DNA from: Burhinus oedicnemus
Taxonomy: Eukaryota > Chordata > Aves > Charadriiformes > Burhinidae
DNA length: 64,000 bases
Assembly (NCBI GenBank): GCA_008921705.1
Contig: VFFE01007506.1
Coordinates: forward strand, 380,508-444,507
Reading direction: 5' to 3'
Of the stretch, positions 1-11,800 are shown one piece after another. The notes below the pieces were generated by a model. The model was not told the origin of the DNA, ran no database searches, and was given only the letters and a program-made list of their open reading frames with translations. How positions within the stretch are numbered: the stretch's first letter is position 1; each line of letters begins with the position of its first letter. Position numbers and translations under genes: made by a program.

Positions 1-3000
1 GAAAAGTATGTAAAATGGAATAGTAAGACTGCCAATGTATCAGTGGGGCATACGGCAATAGATAAATGATAGAAAATTTGTTTTGTTTGTTTCTTGATTG
101 GCCAGAGTTTTGATTTTTGATTTGTGGAATTAACCCCGGAAAGACTTTTTCATCCTCTACTTTACATAAAAGGAATATCTAAAATATATAAATATTCTTT
201 CAAAGTATTTTAAATACTAAAGGGTTGGGTTTTTTTCATTCTTGGGGTCCATGACATCAATAATGTAGTTTGACATTACCACAAAAGGAAGATCTCAGGA
301 TGCCCAACAATAGATTGGCCATAGCACATTTCTTCAGTCATCACGGAAAGTTCACATTATTACTCTAAATACAGAAGACACACATTGTTTTACCTTAAAA
401 TTACACTGTTGTGGTTTCCTACCCTCTCAATGACATCCAGCAACCCACACAAAATGAACTGCTTGGTATTTTTAAATTACATTAAAAAAGAACTATCTGA
501 TGCATTAAGAGTAAGAAATTATTTGTTGCTGTTAGCTAGAGCTAACGCTCTCTTTGAGAAGAAAGAGTATGTCAAGAGTTGAATGCTAAGACCGTGGCTG
601 TGGTTAATCACTGCTATTTTCCTATCAGAAAGAGCAAGATGAGGAGATATTGTTAGTATTAGTCACTAATGGGAGGGTAGATATCAAGCACCAGCCTGAC
701 CTGGCTTCCTCTTGCTTTGTCATGAACCTATTGACTGAAAGGACAGTTTAATCGACGTTCATGGCAGCTTCCAGAGAGGATTATATTGACTCCAGGCACT
801 GATATAAAGGAATGGAATTGGCGTTGGTTAATGTCTCCTACAAAGCAGCTATGTGTTGTCACCACCACCACCACCACTCCCTTGACAATTTTCCCAGGTA
901 GTCATCAGCAAACACAGTTGCGGCACTCTTGGGCCTTGCACAGTTAGAGATTAAAGAATTATGGTAATGGAATACTTGAAATCCCAATTTGCATGATTTT
1001 GGCTGAGCAGCGAGCCCAGTCATAGTTTACTGTTGTGTTACAGTCACAGGTTACCAGATTATAGGGTGTCCTGGGGAGCTCCATCCTCCGACACCCCAGA
1101 GTTGCCATGACAACTTTATGATGGTGATGCCAAACACCTTTTGTGCAGCAAAAAGAAACAGGCAGCAGACGCTGGGAGGTGGCTTTTGGCTTTGAGCTAA
1201 TTACAGAAACTGTACAGACTGAGGCTGAGAGCAAGAGACTGTGTTTGACTGATTATCAGGATATAATAAAATAGATGAATCCCTTCTGAAAAGGCCTGCT
1301 GTGAAATGTGACATCTCATCATCTTAAAGCCATGTTATGTTATACCAGGGAGAAGACAGCTCAGACCTCCAACTAATATTGATGGAGGAGATGGTTCAAG
1401 GACAAAGTATGAATTTAAGACATCCCTTAGAAAACCCTCACATCGCAGATAAATTCTGCAAGGAAGAGAACTTCATGATAATGCTCTTTTTCCATAACAT
1501 TAAAACAGTATCAAGTTCCTGTTATATATCAATTTTTTTAACATATGCATACACCAGTTTAAATAGCCAGATTGTTTCTAATTTAGACATGTTTGCAATA
1601 TAAACATAAAAGACTTGAGTTAAAAAACATTGGAGTTACAAAGTCAAGCACACAAAGTTAAGAAATGCCAGCATTAAATTGTCAATATAGCCATAATTCA
1701 TCCTCCACATCTACATGTATGCATTATTTTTAACTGCATACTCTTTTTTCCCCAGACCCCCACCTCATTCACTACACAACATAGACAGCATTCATTAAGA
1801 ACCAGGTGTCCAATCCTTTTTACTTTTGATTTTCTTTTTCTCAGTTAAGCAGTGTGTAGCCTAATCTATGATTTATTGCACACTTCTAAAATGCTATCCT
1901 GAAGATGTTTCCTCTAACACTTTTCTTTGGTGCTGATCACTATAGCAGCTGAGTCCTGCAGAAATATTAATTTATATTCACAATACAAAGGATTCAGTGA
2001 ATGGCACTGTCCTCATTTGACAGATGAAAAATGAAGGATTAAAGAGATAATGCACCTCATACCCAGGGGTTTGTGGAGTTCACTCTGAAACATCAAGAAC
2101 CTAATTTTTTTGTAATTCTTAGTGTTACATAGCATTTATATGTCTAATGAGGTCAGAAGCAGAAGGCTGAACATGAAGACTCTTGAAAACACAATCTCAG
2201 AATACAAAGTTGGATTAACTGGAAAACAAGGACCAGAGAAATAGCAACCAAACATTCCCCAAAGTGAAGCTGAGTTGTAGGGACAAACAAACCATATTCA
2301 ACCTAAACTCAGCCTACACTGGAATTACATCTCGGAAAGTGATTCAGACATCAAGTGCTAAGGATAGCTTAACCTTAAAGGTGATGTAAACCAAAAGCAT
2401 CTTTTCAGAGCACAGTGCATATAACAGCATATGCTCAGAAGCACCATGATCCAAGAAGATACATGAGATTACTCTTCTGGGCACCAGTGAAAATGCAAGA
2501 TGGCAGGAAGACATTTATAGCCTTTGGGGGGTATACCACACTAAATATGGCTGACTACATCTAAATCAGTCCAGATGCATGAATACTATTCAAAAATAAA
2601 CCCCAGACAAATTGCCCATAGAGGTGTTTGATTATCCCCCAATAGCTAGTAATTACAGCTAATAACAGTAATTACAACTAGTAATTGGAAGATGTTGATT
2701 TCAAATCTTCCTTGGCCCAAGGGGACAGCTATTCCCATTTCTCAAATTCAAGCCAACAGGTTGTTAGGTGCCTTGTGAAGACATCACTTTCCAACCTCTG
2801 TCGTGAAGTGAGCACCCTGTACAGCAAGGTTTTCATAGCTCATTAAGCCACAGTGAGAAAAACAGAGACACAGACACACACATTCATACCACCAAGCAAG
2901 AAGGCAGCTGATTATTTAACCAGTGAGAAGCTGCTCTGTATTCACCAAGGAAAGAGGGCTCCAATTCTTTCTTTAAGGATTTCATGTGAGCAACCAGAGA

Positions 3001-3665
3001 ATAGCCTACTGCCTCTCCCCACACGAGAACTATCAAATGAAACGAGCAGGTCGCAGGTTCAAAATTAGTGAAAGGAAGTTTGTTTTTTTTTTTTCACCTA
3101 ACATCTAGTTAAGGCAAGGATATCCTTGCTGCAAGAAGTTGAGATAAAAGTTCAAAAAGCAGCTAGAAAAGCTGATGGAAGGGAAAAAAATCCTCCAATA
3201 ACTCTTATATACAATGACACCACATCTGGGTCAGGAAACCCCTGAGCTGCAAATTGTTGGAGGCTGGGTAAGTATTTTATGAAAGGATCCTAATAGGCTT
3301 GACCTGTTCTTAAACTCTTCCTAGTGTTCTGCTTCGGTTATTGTTGCCAACAGGATGCTGAGCCAGCAGGACCTTTGGCCATACTGTATGAAACTTCTTG
3401 GGTTATAGTCTTAACAGGTCTGACAAAACTATAAAGAGCACTGGGGACAGTGACCTCTGTTTCTGCCTTTAATACGAGGATTGAGAAACAGACTATAAAG
3501 ACTGAAGAGATTTGTTTAAAACTATTTGTGACCTTCAGACAATTTTTACCAGTGTAATCTCTTTTTTCGCTCAGCCTTCCGATATTATCTGTTATACAAC
3601 TTCTATAAACCGACAGGACATTGCATTGTAAAAGGACCTTTCTTTTCTCTGCTTTTTTCTTCCAG
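1..3665 (+). other. TYR: TYR last intron (3' part)
   Basis: This stretch runs up to the TTCCAG acceptor in front of the terminal tyrosinase exon, so it is inferred to be the 3' part of the last TYR intron. I looked for the preceding tyrosinase exon, which should encode the region just before the C-terminal helix, and did not find it, so it lies upstream of the window. The sequence is AT-rich, with a short CAC-repeat run near 860-880, an imperfect TAGTAATTACA-type repeat at 2641-2687 and a MIR-like fragment near 1995-2075. The short ORFs here have no recognisable protein similarity. Confidence 0.8.
1995..2075 (-). repeat. MIR/CORE-SINE-like fragment
   Basis: The stretch around TCATTTGACAGATGAAAAATG, followed by GGATTAAAGAGATAATGCACC, follows the reverse complement of the MIR core, where a conserved 'cctcagtttcctcatctg' block precedes the tail. 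It is strongly diverged and no ends or target duplications are visible. The match is from memory of the consensus, so confidence is limited. Confidence 0.35.
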
Positions 3666-3889
3666 AACTTGATTCTTTCCAGGAGTTTTTAATACCCTAC
3701 CTTGAGCAAGCCCGGCAGATCTGGGCTTGGTTGGTTGGAGCAGCTGTGATTGGAGGAATAGTTACTGCTGTGCTCACAGGGCTCATTCTGGCCTGCCGGA
3801 AGAAAAGAAGAGGAACTTCCTCAGAGATACAACCCTTGCTCACAGAAAGTGAAGATTACAACAATATATCTTATCAGTCCAATTTTTAG
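3666..3889 (+). CDS. TYR: Tyrosinase, terminal coding exon
   Basis: Tyrosinase is the type-3 copper enzyme of melanosomes that hydroxylates tyrosine and oxidises DOPA to dopaquinone, the rate-limiting step of melanin synthesis. This exon holds only its C-terminal end: two bases completing a split codon, then 73 residues and TAG. It starts after a pyrimidine-rich TTCTTCCAG acceptor. Residues 1-17 (LDSFQEFLIPYLEQARQ) are the lumenal stem; about 18-43 (IWAWLVGAAVIGG onward) form the single membrane helix; the CRKKRRG stop-transfer sequence follows. The cytosolic tail has the acidic dileucine sorting signal EIQPLL and a terminal tyrosine signal YQSNF, both typical of melanosome-targeted tyrosinase. 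The copper-binding domains are in exons outside the window. TYRP1 and DCT have different tails, so TYR is the clear choice. The reading frame is intact. Its right-hand neighbour is NOX4, convergent, as in other vertebrates. Confidence 0.96.
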
Positions 3890-4150
3890 AGGCGTCCAGT
3901 AACTCAGTGCTGTTACTAAGGTGCTAATCAAGCATACAGTGTTTGATTCATGTTTACAAATACCTTGTTGAGGTGTGCTGCATAAGCAGGCTGGACAGTC
4001 TTGCTCCTCATGCCTCTTGGAACCACTAGTGTTGTAGTATCTTACCAGATCCAGTCCTACAAAAATCTCCCAGACCCAGCATAAGTTACCACACCACCCA
4101 AAGAACACCATGTATTTCCTATGCTTGATTAAATAATGCTCCTATGAAAC
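3890..4150 (+). other. TYR: TYR 3' UTR (probable)
   Basis: Sequence following the TAG of TYR up to a likely cleavage site. The right end is inferred from an ATTAAA hexamer at 4128-4133 and a TG-rich stretch near 4170-4185. No transcript evidence is available here, and longer UTR forms are possible. Confidence 0.6.
4128..4133 (+). promoter_or_regulatory. TYR: Candidate TYR poly(A) signal ATTAAA
   Basis: ATTAAA, the most common variant of the polyadenylation hexamer, lies about 240 bases after the TYR stop. A GTGTGTTGGTGG stretch at about 4171-4182 could act as the downstream GU-rich element. This is the first hexamer of this kind after the stop that has such a partner. Confidence 0.55.
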
Positions 4151-4683
4151 CAGACCAGCTCGTGTGTTGGTGGCTTTAATGTATAATTCTCTGTAGGCTC
4201 CAAGCCTGCAGCCCAATCCATGCGATTGGTGCATGGATTTATGGAGAGGTGTCTGACTGCACCATTGGTGTTACATTCACTCTGTGTTTGAATGTAAGAG
4301 CAGAAAACCCTTTAGTTTAGTGAGCAAAGTATGTGGTGTTTCTGAGAAGAGTGAATGACCCATAGACACATTTTTCTTCTAGGATAGAAATATTTTCCCT
4401 CCAGCTCCCGTAATGTCCTTTTTGTCCTTGATTGAATGCCATCAGCAGCAGAAAGCAGGCTCTCAGAAGCCACTTCTCACTTGTCTCTAGTGCTCCAGTT
4501 AGTTGTCTTCTATACCATCTTGCATTCGTCTGGGGAGGTGAGAGGTTTTTAGGAGATGAAGCCTAGCCTCACCATGTCCAGCTCTGTTCAGTTTGACTTA
4601 ACGATTGTTCATATTATGGTTGACTTTTGGTTTCTCAGTATGCACATATTCCATACAGATAACCCATACAAAACAAAAAATGG

Positions 4684-5826
4684 TGTGGGTTGACCCTGGC
4701 TGGACACCAGATGCCCACCAAACCACTTTGTCACTTGCCTTCTCAGCTGGACAGGGGAGAGAAAATATAATGAAAGGCTCGTGGGTCAAGATAAGGACAG
4801 GGAGATCATTCCGCAGTTACCATCATGGGCAAAACAGACTTGACTTGGGGAAATTAATTTAATTGTATTGCCAATCAAAAGTCAGAGTAGGATAATGAGA
4901 AATAAAAACAAATCTCAAAACACCTTCCCCCCACCCCTCCCTTCTTCCCAGGTTCAACTTCACTCCTCATTTCTCTACCTCCTCCCCCCGAGCAGCACAG
5001 GGAGACAGGGAATGAGGGTTATGGTCAGTTCATCACACATTCTCTCTGCTGCTTCCTCCTCCTCAGGGGGAGGACTCCTCACACTCTTCCCCTGCTCCAG
5101 CATGGGGTCTCTCCCACAGGACACAGTCCTCCATGAACTTTTCCAACATCAGTCCTTCCCATGGGCTGCAGTTCTTCATGAACTGCTCCAGTGTGGGTCC
5201 TTTCCATGGGCTGCAGTCCTTCAGGAATGGACTGCTCCAGCGTGGGTCATCCCCAAGATCACAAGTCCTGCCAGCAAACCTGCTCCAGTGTGGGCTTATC
5301 TCCCCATGGAGGTCACAGGTCCTGCCAGGAGCCTGCTCCAGTGAGGGCGGTCCATGGGGTCACAGCCTCCTTTGGGCATCCACCTGCTCTGGCATGGGGT
5401 CTTCCATGGGCTGCAGGTAGATATCTGGTCCACTTTGGACCTCCATGGGCTGCAGGGGGACAGCCTGCCTCATCATGGACTTCACCGTGGGCTGCAGAGG
5501 AATCTGTGCTTCGGCTCCTGAAGCACCTCCTCCCCCTCTTTCTTCACTGACCTTGGTGTCTGCAGAGGTGTTGCTCTCACATATTCTCACTCCTCTCTTC
5601 TTGCTGCTGTTGTGCAGCAGTTTTTTCCCCCGTTTTTTAACTATGTTATCCCAGAGGCGTTACCACCATCGCTGATGGGCTCAGCCTTGGCCAGTGGCAG
5701 GTCCGTCTTGGAGATGGCTGGAACTGGCTTTATTGGATATGAGGGAAGCCTCTGGCATCTTCTCACAGAAGCCACCCCTGTACCCCTCCCTGCTACCAAA
5801 ATCTTGCCATGCAAACCCAATACACA
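4684..5826 (-). mobile_element. Probable solo LTR of an avian endogenous retrovirus
   Basis: A GC-rich 1.14-kb block with sharp edges in AT-rich surroundings. Read on the - strand it starts TGTGTATTGGG at 5826 and ends GGTCAACCCACA at 4684, so it has the TG...CA termini of an LTR. An ATTAAA in - orientation near 4860 lies about 175 bases from the 3' terminus, as expected for an R/U5 boundary. The middle (5092-5480) holds a tandem array of roughly 49-bp units built on CTGCTCCAG. I recall this family as common in bird genomes but cannot name it with certainty. No internal retroviral coding region and no second LTR are seen, so this is a solo LTR. I find no clear target duplication (flanks AATGG and AGGTA), which may mean age or slightly wrong ends. 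The ORFs inside are not recognisable proteins. Confidence 0.7.
5092..5480. repeat. ~49-bp tandem array inside the LTR
   Basis: CTGCTCCAG or a near copy recurs at 5092, 5183, 5232, 5280, 5333, 5383 and 5425 (the last one degenerate). The spacings are 91 (about two units), 49, 48, 53, 50 and 42 bases. Between copies, units share CCATGGGCTGCAGT-like or GTCACAGGTCCTGCCAG-like segments, so two unit types appear to be interleaved. It is part of the retroviral LTR, not an independent satellite. Confidence 0.65.
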
Positions 5827-8800
5827 AGGTATCTAATTAAGTGATGAACCTTAACTGAAAAGAATCACTCCTTTTTTTGGAGGGTGACTCCAACTGGCTT
5901 TTGATAGTTCCAGAGCTCATCTCCAGCCAAAAGCATAAATTCACAGCTGTCCCAAAATGATTTATACTGTTAGTCTGGTTCAGAAGTTTCCCATCACTTT
6001 TTGGTCTTCTTTTAAAAAATTAACAGAATAGGGAAAGGCCATGCCTTTGGTGCCGGAGAACCCTGCTCTGCTGATGGTGATGCTGCCTTCTGGGTTTATT
6101 CCAGGTACTCAAGATAGCCTTGTGGTTGAAGTGAAAGGTTCAGCCTTTGGGAACTGCAGACGATGGCACCTTGAAAACTGCAAGGAGCCACAAGCAGGTT
6201 CAGGGGGGTTGTGACAAGGCTGAGGGAGGGAAGATGAGTGGGAAGGAAGGGACGACACTGCATCATTTGAAAAAGAGGGAAACATGTACTTCGAAACTAT
6301 TGGTCTAAGCGCTCTTTCCCAGTCAACAAATGCCACAGGACCCCTCAGATGAGCTATTTTCTCTCAGAACTGCCTCCAGTGAACATCCTCATGGAACACT
6401 GAAAGGTATTATTTTGATAGTTTTCAACTGCCCAAATACATGGATTTATTTCCATTTCAGTGCAATTGTCCTCTGAACTGCAGAAATTACATCTCTTTAC
6501 AGAGCAGAAGAGACATAAAACAGTAATGGGCTGGTATGGCTGTTGGGAAGGGTCCACCTAGATCTGATGTTTCTATAGGAGGTGTCCTGTGATTTTTCAC
6601 ATCACAGTGGCAATAACCCTCTCCTGCTGTGGAAATCCTGCTTTCAAGGAGCATACAAGTACATTTGAAGTCTCCCAACTATCCTTGACTGAACAGTAAT
6701 AGTCACAAAACCAGGCAAAATGGAAGGTGGGAATAAAACTATCAGTGTATTCCACTAGCAATAGAAGGAAAGGTCTACACCCTCAAACTCAACCACAGCC
6801 CATCCCCAGGAGCTAAGTGACTGACCAGCGCCTTCTGATCTGCTCCACTGCCCTGATGGCATGGACTAAAATTGCCTCCAGCTGAGCAAAGCACAGGCTT
6901 TTTGCTGAATTGAAGCTGTTCTCCCATGTGAAGGACTCAGGTCTTAAATCCGAAAGATCTGTCTCTTTTCCTATGGCTTCTGACTGATGATCTGAGATAC
7001 TAGTAGATGAATGCTCTCCAGTACCTTAGAAAGTATTAAAACCAAACACAATGCATGGGATTTTAAATGTTTCTTGGCACTGAGGCATAGGCAGGAGGAA
7101 AGGAATTATATTATGATAATATTTCAAGTGGTCAGTTTAGTCATTTAATTTGTATTTTATCTAACCCAGAATATTCTATTGGTAGAAATAAATACTAGCA
7201 GCAGAGGGAAAACACCCATACTTAAATTTTGACTTCATAAATGTTGATTGGTTTCAAAGTGAGATAAACACAAAGATTCTTATACAGTCTATTTGAGGAC
7301 TCCACTCAAATTCTACAACTACTAGTAACTATTTGTTTAATTCCTCTGAACTACTTCAACTAATTAAAATGGGAGAAAAAAACCCTCTGATAGGAATGCA
7401 GTGAAAATCACCCTTTGGTGCTCAGTGATTCTTCTAAAAACCTTGCTTGTTGTGTTCAGTAACCGTGGTTTGGCTAAAATATTTAAAATTATATTGTAAC
7501 TCTTATTCTGCAAATTCTTCTGAACAAATATGAAAAAGATAACAGAAGAACTTTGAAAGGGAAATCTTTGGGGACAGAAAAGGGTGAGATTAAAATAAAA
7601 AGTGCTTTTTATTCCATGACCCTTCACAGAAGCCTAGGTCACACCATTACCTGGGAATCCCGGACTCCCTGCTCCCACTCAGCTCTACTGGGCAGATGGA
7701 GAGCTGCAAACACACAAAAGGTGGCAGCCGCAGTGGAGCTGAGATATAAAGACCCCTTCAATCTATGGAGGGAGAGTGGAAATCCCACAAACTCCCAGGG
7801 GCTTCCCAGGCAGAGAAGTGTTTCCTAAGGGAGTCTGGAGCTGGTACGTTTCTGGGGACCCCAGTCCTGGAGATAGAATGTGATGGGAATATGTTGGAGT
7901 TGTGCACCTTAAAAATCCCAAATGTCCAGCTTTGAGACAGTCTGAATGGCTGCGGCAGTCTGAGACAGACTGCGGCAGAGCCATGATCCCAGGTTGGGTG
8001 GATGCCCTGGCAGGAAGACAACTCCTGGGTTTCACTGGAAGTTTGTTGAAAACAATGCCTTTCTGCAAAATATTTCATGCCAGTAAAGTGATGTTTTCTT
8101 CTGAAAAGTTTTTCTGATAGCAAAATCCTAACTATATTAAGCGTTTATCTCAACCTTTGCAATATTCCATGGGTGTTTCACTATGTCTGGTAAAGGTGCC
8201 TCATTTTCACACCTGCTAAGGTAAATTTTACCATATGTCACCTCCCTGCAAAGGACATGGCCAACAAGTCATTCCTGATTCAACTCCTCAGCTGTTGAGG
8301 TCTTTTCCAAAGATCTTCACCAGTGTTCCCTGGGCCTCCCTCCTTTGGCCACAGCAATTCACCATCCATGGAAGGATGAAAGTGGAGCTTTGGCTCATCA
8401 GGTCTTCCAAATCCTACATTTTGCCAGCTCTTGATCTTTCCTTCTTCCCCAAAAGCATGAAATGTGTAAGTCATACCTTGTGACCAAACCTTGTGACCTA
8501 TTAGTTAAAGTCTCTTTATGGTCTTCTCAGGACATCTACCAATTCCCAGGCAAGCTTTTTCCTTTCCATTTTCTTCAGTGGAGGATCTAACAGCCTGCTT
8601 TCTTCCCCCAGAAGTTTCATCACAGAGACCTCAACTTAGCTCTAACTGATGAAAGGGAATTTGTATCCCCTTCAAACTTGTAGGCATACCCCCAAGCAGT
8701 TTTCCCATTCACCATATGACCTGGAGACCATGTTTGCTTGGAGAGGAAACAAAGAACACAGTACCCCTATTTCAAAGAGTCAACATGATCTGTGGCAGGG

Positions 8801-11800
8801 TATAAATAATACATTGTATATTAATCTTAGTAACTAGGATAAAATTGATACAAGAAACACATGCCGGTTCTCTCCATCATGGGGTTTCTGCTTAGACCAC
8901 TGGCCTGATGACAGTTTGTGGTTAAAACTCTTCAGAAGTGTATCTGACTCTCAGCACATGAAAGCCCAACTGGTCCTCTTTCCTGCGCGAGCTGTTTAGG
9001 TTCCTCCAGAGTGGGAAGCGGGGATTGACTGTCAGATGGGGATTGACTGCACGGATCTTAAAGCAACTATTCTGGGACACGAGAAATTGTCCTGTGGACA
9101 TGTCTAAGCCTTCCCATTGACTTTTTGGGGACACCACATGTTAGCTTGGACCAGCCACTAATTTTCTGGATGGGTCAGAAAGAGGGAGAGGGCTCTTCCA
9201 GCACCACGGCAGTAAATGTTTTCTTGGCACACCTGCCCACACTGACAGGAGATGTTGTGCTTTCTGTCTGCAAGCTACAAATGCCATGGCACAACATTTT
9301 TCTTCTCAGGGCCATGTTCAGGGTTGTGCTTGCTCCTGTGCTCAGCCATACGCAAGTTAAGTGTTGAAGGACCTCTTTTCTTCATAGATGCTTCCCCAAG
9401 ATGGGAGCTGGAGCTCCTGCATTTTTTTCTTGGGAATAATGTAATGATACGAGGCTGTGCTTGCCATGTAATCTCATTGAATCAGTGGCCAGATCTTAAA
9501 TGCAACCCTGCCTTTACCTTTTCCTCTGTCTGGCCAAGGTGACTTGAAACAAGAACCTTCCCATTGGCATTAGGCAGTTGGCTCAGGCTTAGGGAGTTCA
9601 TTCTGACAGGATTAATGCCAGAAATGGGGCACTACAGTGCTTGCTGCCATAAAATCTAGATGCTGTGTATGTAGACCATGCAACCTCATAAACCCTGACC
9701 CCAGAGGGCGCTGAAGTCAGGCTTGTCTCAAAGTACTTAGTAGATGAGGATCCCACCAGATCCAGCACCCAGGGACGAGTTTGCAGTATCAGAACCATGT
9801 TGTTTCCCATAATGAAACAAAATTACCGTATGGCTGATGTTCAGAAATCTTCTACAGGATACCTGGCAGCTTCGTTATAATGTACTCAGTATTGTATGTC
9901 TCTCGCCTGTGCAGGAGGCTGTTACGTCTGTGAAGTCTTTCATTTTCTAGCCTGGTCTCTTTCTTCCCCGGACTGTTAAGAGTCACATTTAGTCAAGGCA
10001 AGGCAATGAGCAGCTGTCAGTCTTTTTCACTCTGTTTTCTCTCCCGCATTTTCCCCAAATTTGTATTTTTAGGACCTATCCTCTCCATTGAGTTAAATCT
10101 GTAATTCACCATCTGTGTATACACGTGTGTAGGGATGCAAGTCATTTTGAATCAGTCTGCATAGTGAGCTGAAAATTGGCAGCAATGAGACCTTGTCATT
10201 AAAAATGGCCTTTTACCGTAATTTTTGTAATAAGCTCTGAATTAGATATGAAGTAGCTATTATAACTACAGAAAACCAACTTATTTCTGCATATCCATCT
10301 TGCATCCGTTAGGCTTTCTGATGTCCTATTTTATATATGGACATTCCCCCAGGAGTCTGCCTGTTACCTCCTTCTCTTGAGGGCGTTGAGTATGCAGAAT
10401 CCACATGGTGCCAAAAAGTTCTAGAAATCTGCTGGATTAGTAAAATATGTGGAGAAACTAGTTCTCTTCCTGCATACAGACAAAATCGGCTTTGAAACAA
10501 GAACTCACCAATAAACATTAATTCTGGACCCTAACTGTGGCTTGGCATTTTGGATCATCTCCCTTCATGCAACTTGATTCAGCCTTACATGACTTTCCTC
10601 TCCTGTCACCCCACACTGCACCATTTTATTCACCAGGAAAAGGGATCCTTGAGGGCTCAGTGGTGAGATTGTCCCACATTATTGAGGCTGGTATAGTGAT
10701 GGCAGAGCAAAACAGCCCACAGGGGTGGTACCTACACCATTGCTGTCAGAGTGCATCATACATTTAAAAGGAAGTAAAAATATCTCCCTGATTTTCCTTA
10801 TTGTTTTCCAGTAAAAGAAACATGCTCAGGCAATAATAAGCAAATAAGGTATTTTCAGGTTGATTACATATCGTGGACAAATTTTTACACATTTTCCTGT
10901 AATCATAACGATGTTAAAATGTTCCTGGTTTGAATTGCTTCTTGAAAAATTTAAGCACAACCATTTCCCTGTGCTACATTTTCAAACTGTTGTACATCTT
11001 TCCAAGAGCTTCTGACAACGGTGCCATAAATATGAATAAAGGAAAGTAGTCTGCAGAGCCTCTTAACTCTTAGGGCAGAGCCACACACCAGGCTGTCCTT
11101 GCCTTGCATACCAATACAACCCTCCCTGTAATCAGATTCTGGTTTTCTCCACCAGTGACTGATGCCGACGAGCTTTTTTGCAACGTTAATGTCATTACTC
11201 ACCTTCATCCCTGTGTGCAAATAAATAGTCCATACACACCACAGAAGAAAATATATTTCTGGGAGAAGTGCTAAAAGCTTAAGTTCTTTGCATGTGACCC
11301 CTTCGTGCAAAGACAAGAACATTGCAAAAATGTGCTGGCTATTTTGCCACAGAGCTGAACGTGTCACGAAGATCTGCTAATAAGGACTTAAAGGCCTGGA
11401 CTGTCTTCTCATAAATTTACTGGGAGATTGGCAGGGTGGAAAATACTCGTTCATTAATGGCACTCTGCTAAATTTACTGCGGACTGATTTCATTGACAGA
11501 TGACCTGGCTGTATAGAATGAAATATATACATGGTTAGATAGTTGGAAAAATATCAAATGACCGAGATCATGACAGTATCTGTATACGGAATAATTTATT
11601 GGTGTAATTATGAGCAAATGTGGTATTTTTTAAAAAACTGAAGCCCAACACACATCCCAGAGTGACAGAGCTACAGCCATTAGCTGAGAGCAAAATACGT
11701 AAACTCATGGCAACAGAGAGGCACTATATAACTGTATTCTTATACTAGAGTAGTAGAAGTTGTACAACATGCGTGTATATGGGTGTAGACAAGCCCTCTA

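Noticed and set aside
4868..5550. Overlapping open frames of 95-158 codons on the + strand as a possible gene
   Set aside because: They lie wholly inside the GC-rich LTR and its tandem array, overlap in several frames, and show no domain. Stop codons are simply rare in this base composition.
10951..11367. 138-codon open frame on the - strand
   Set aside because: The composition is that of translated intergenic DNA, there are no domain motifs, and the codons do not continue into any splice-site-bounded structure.
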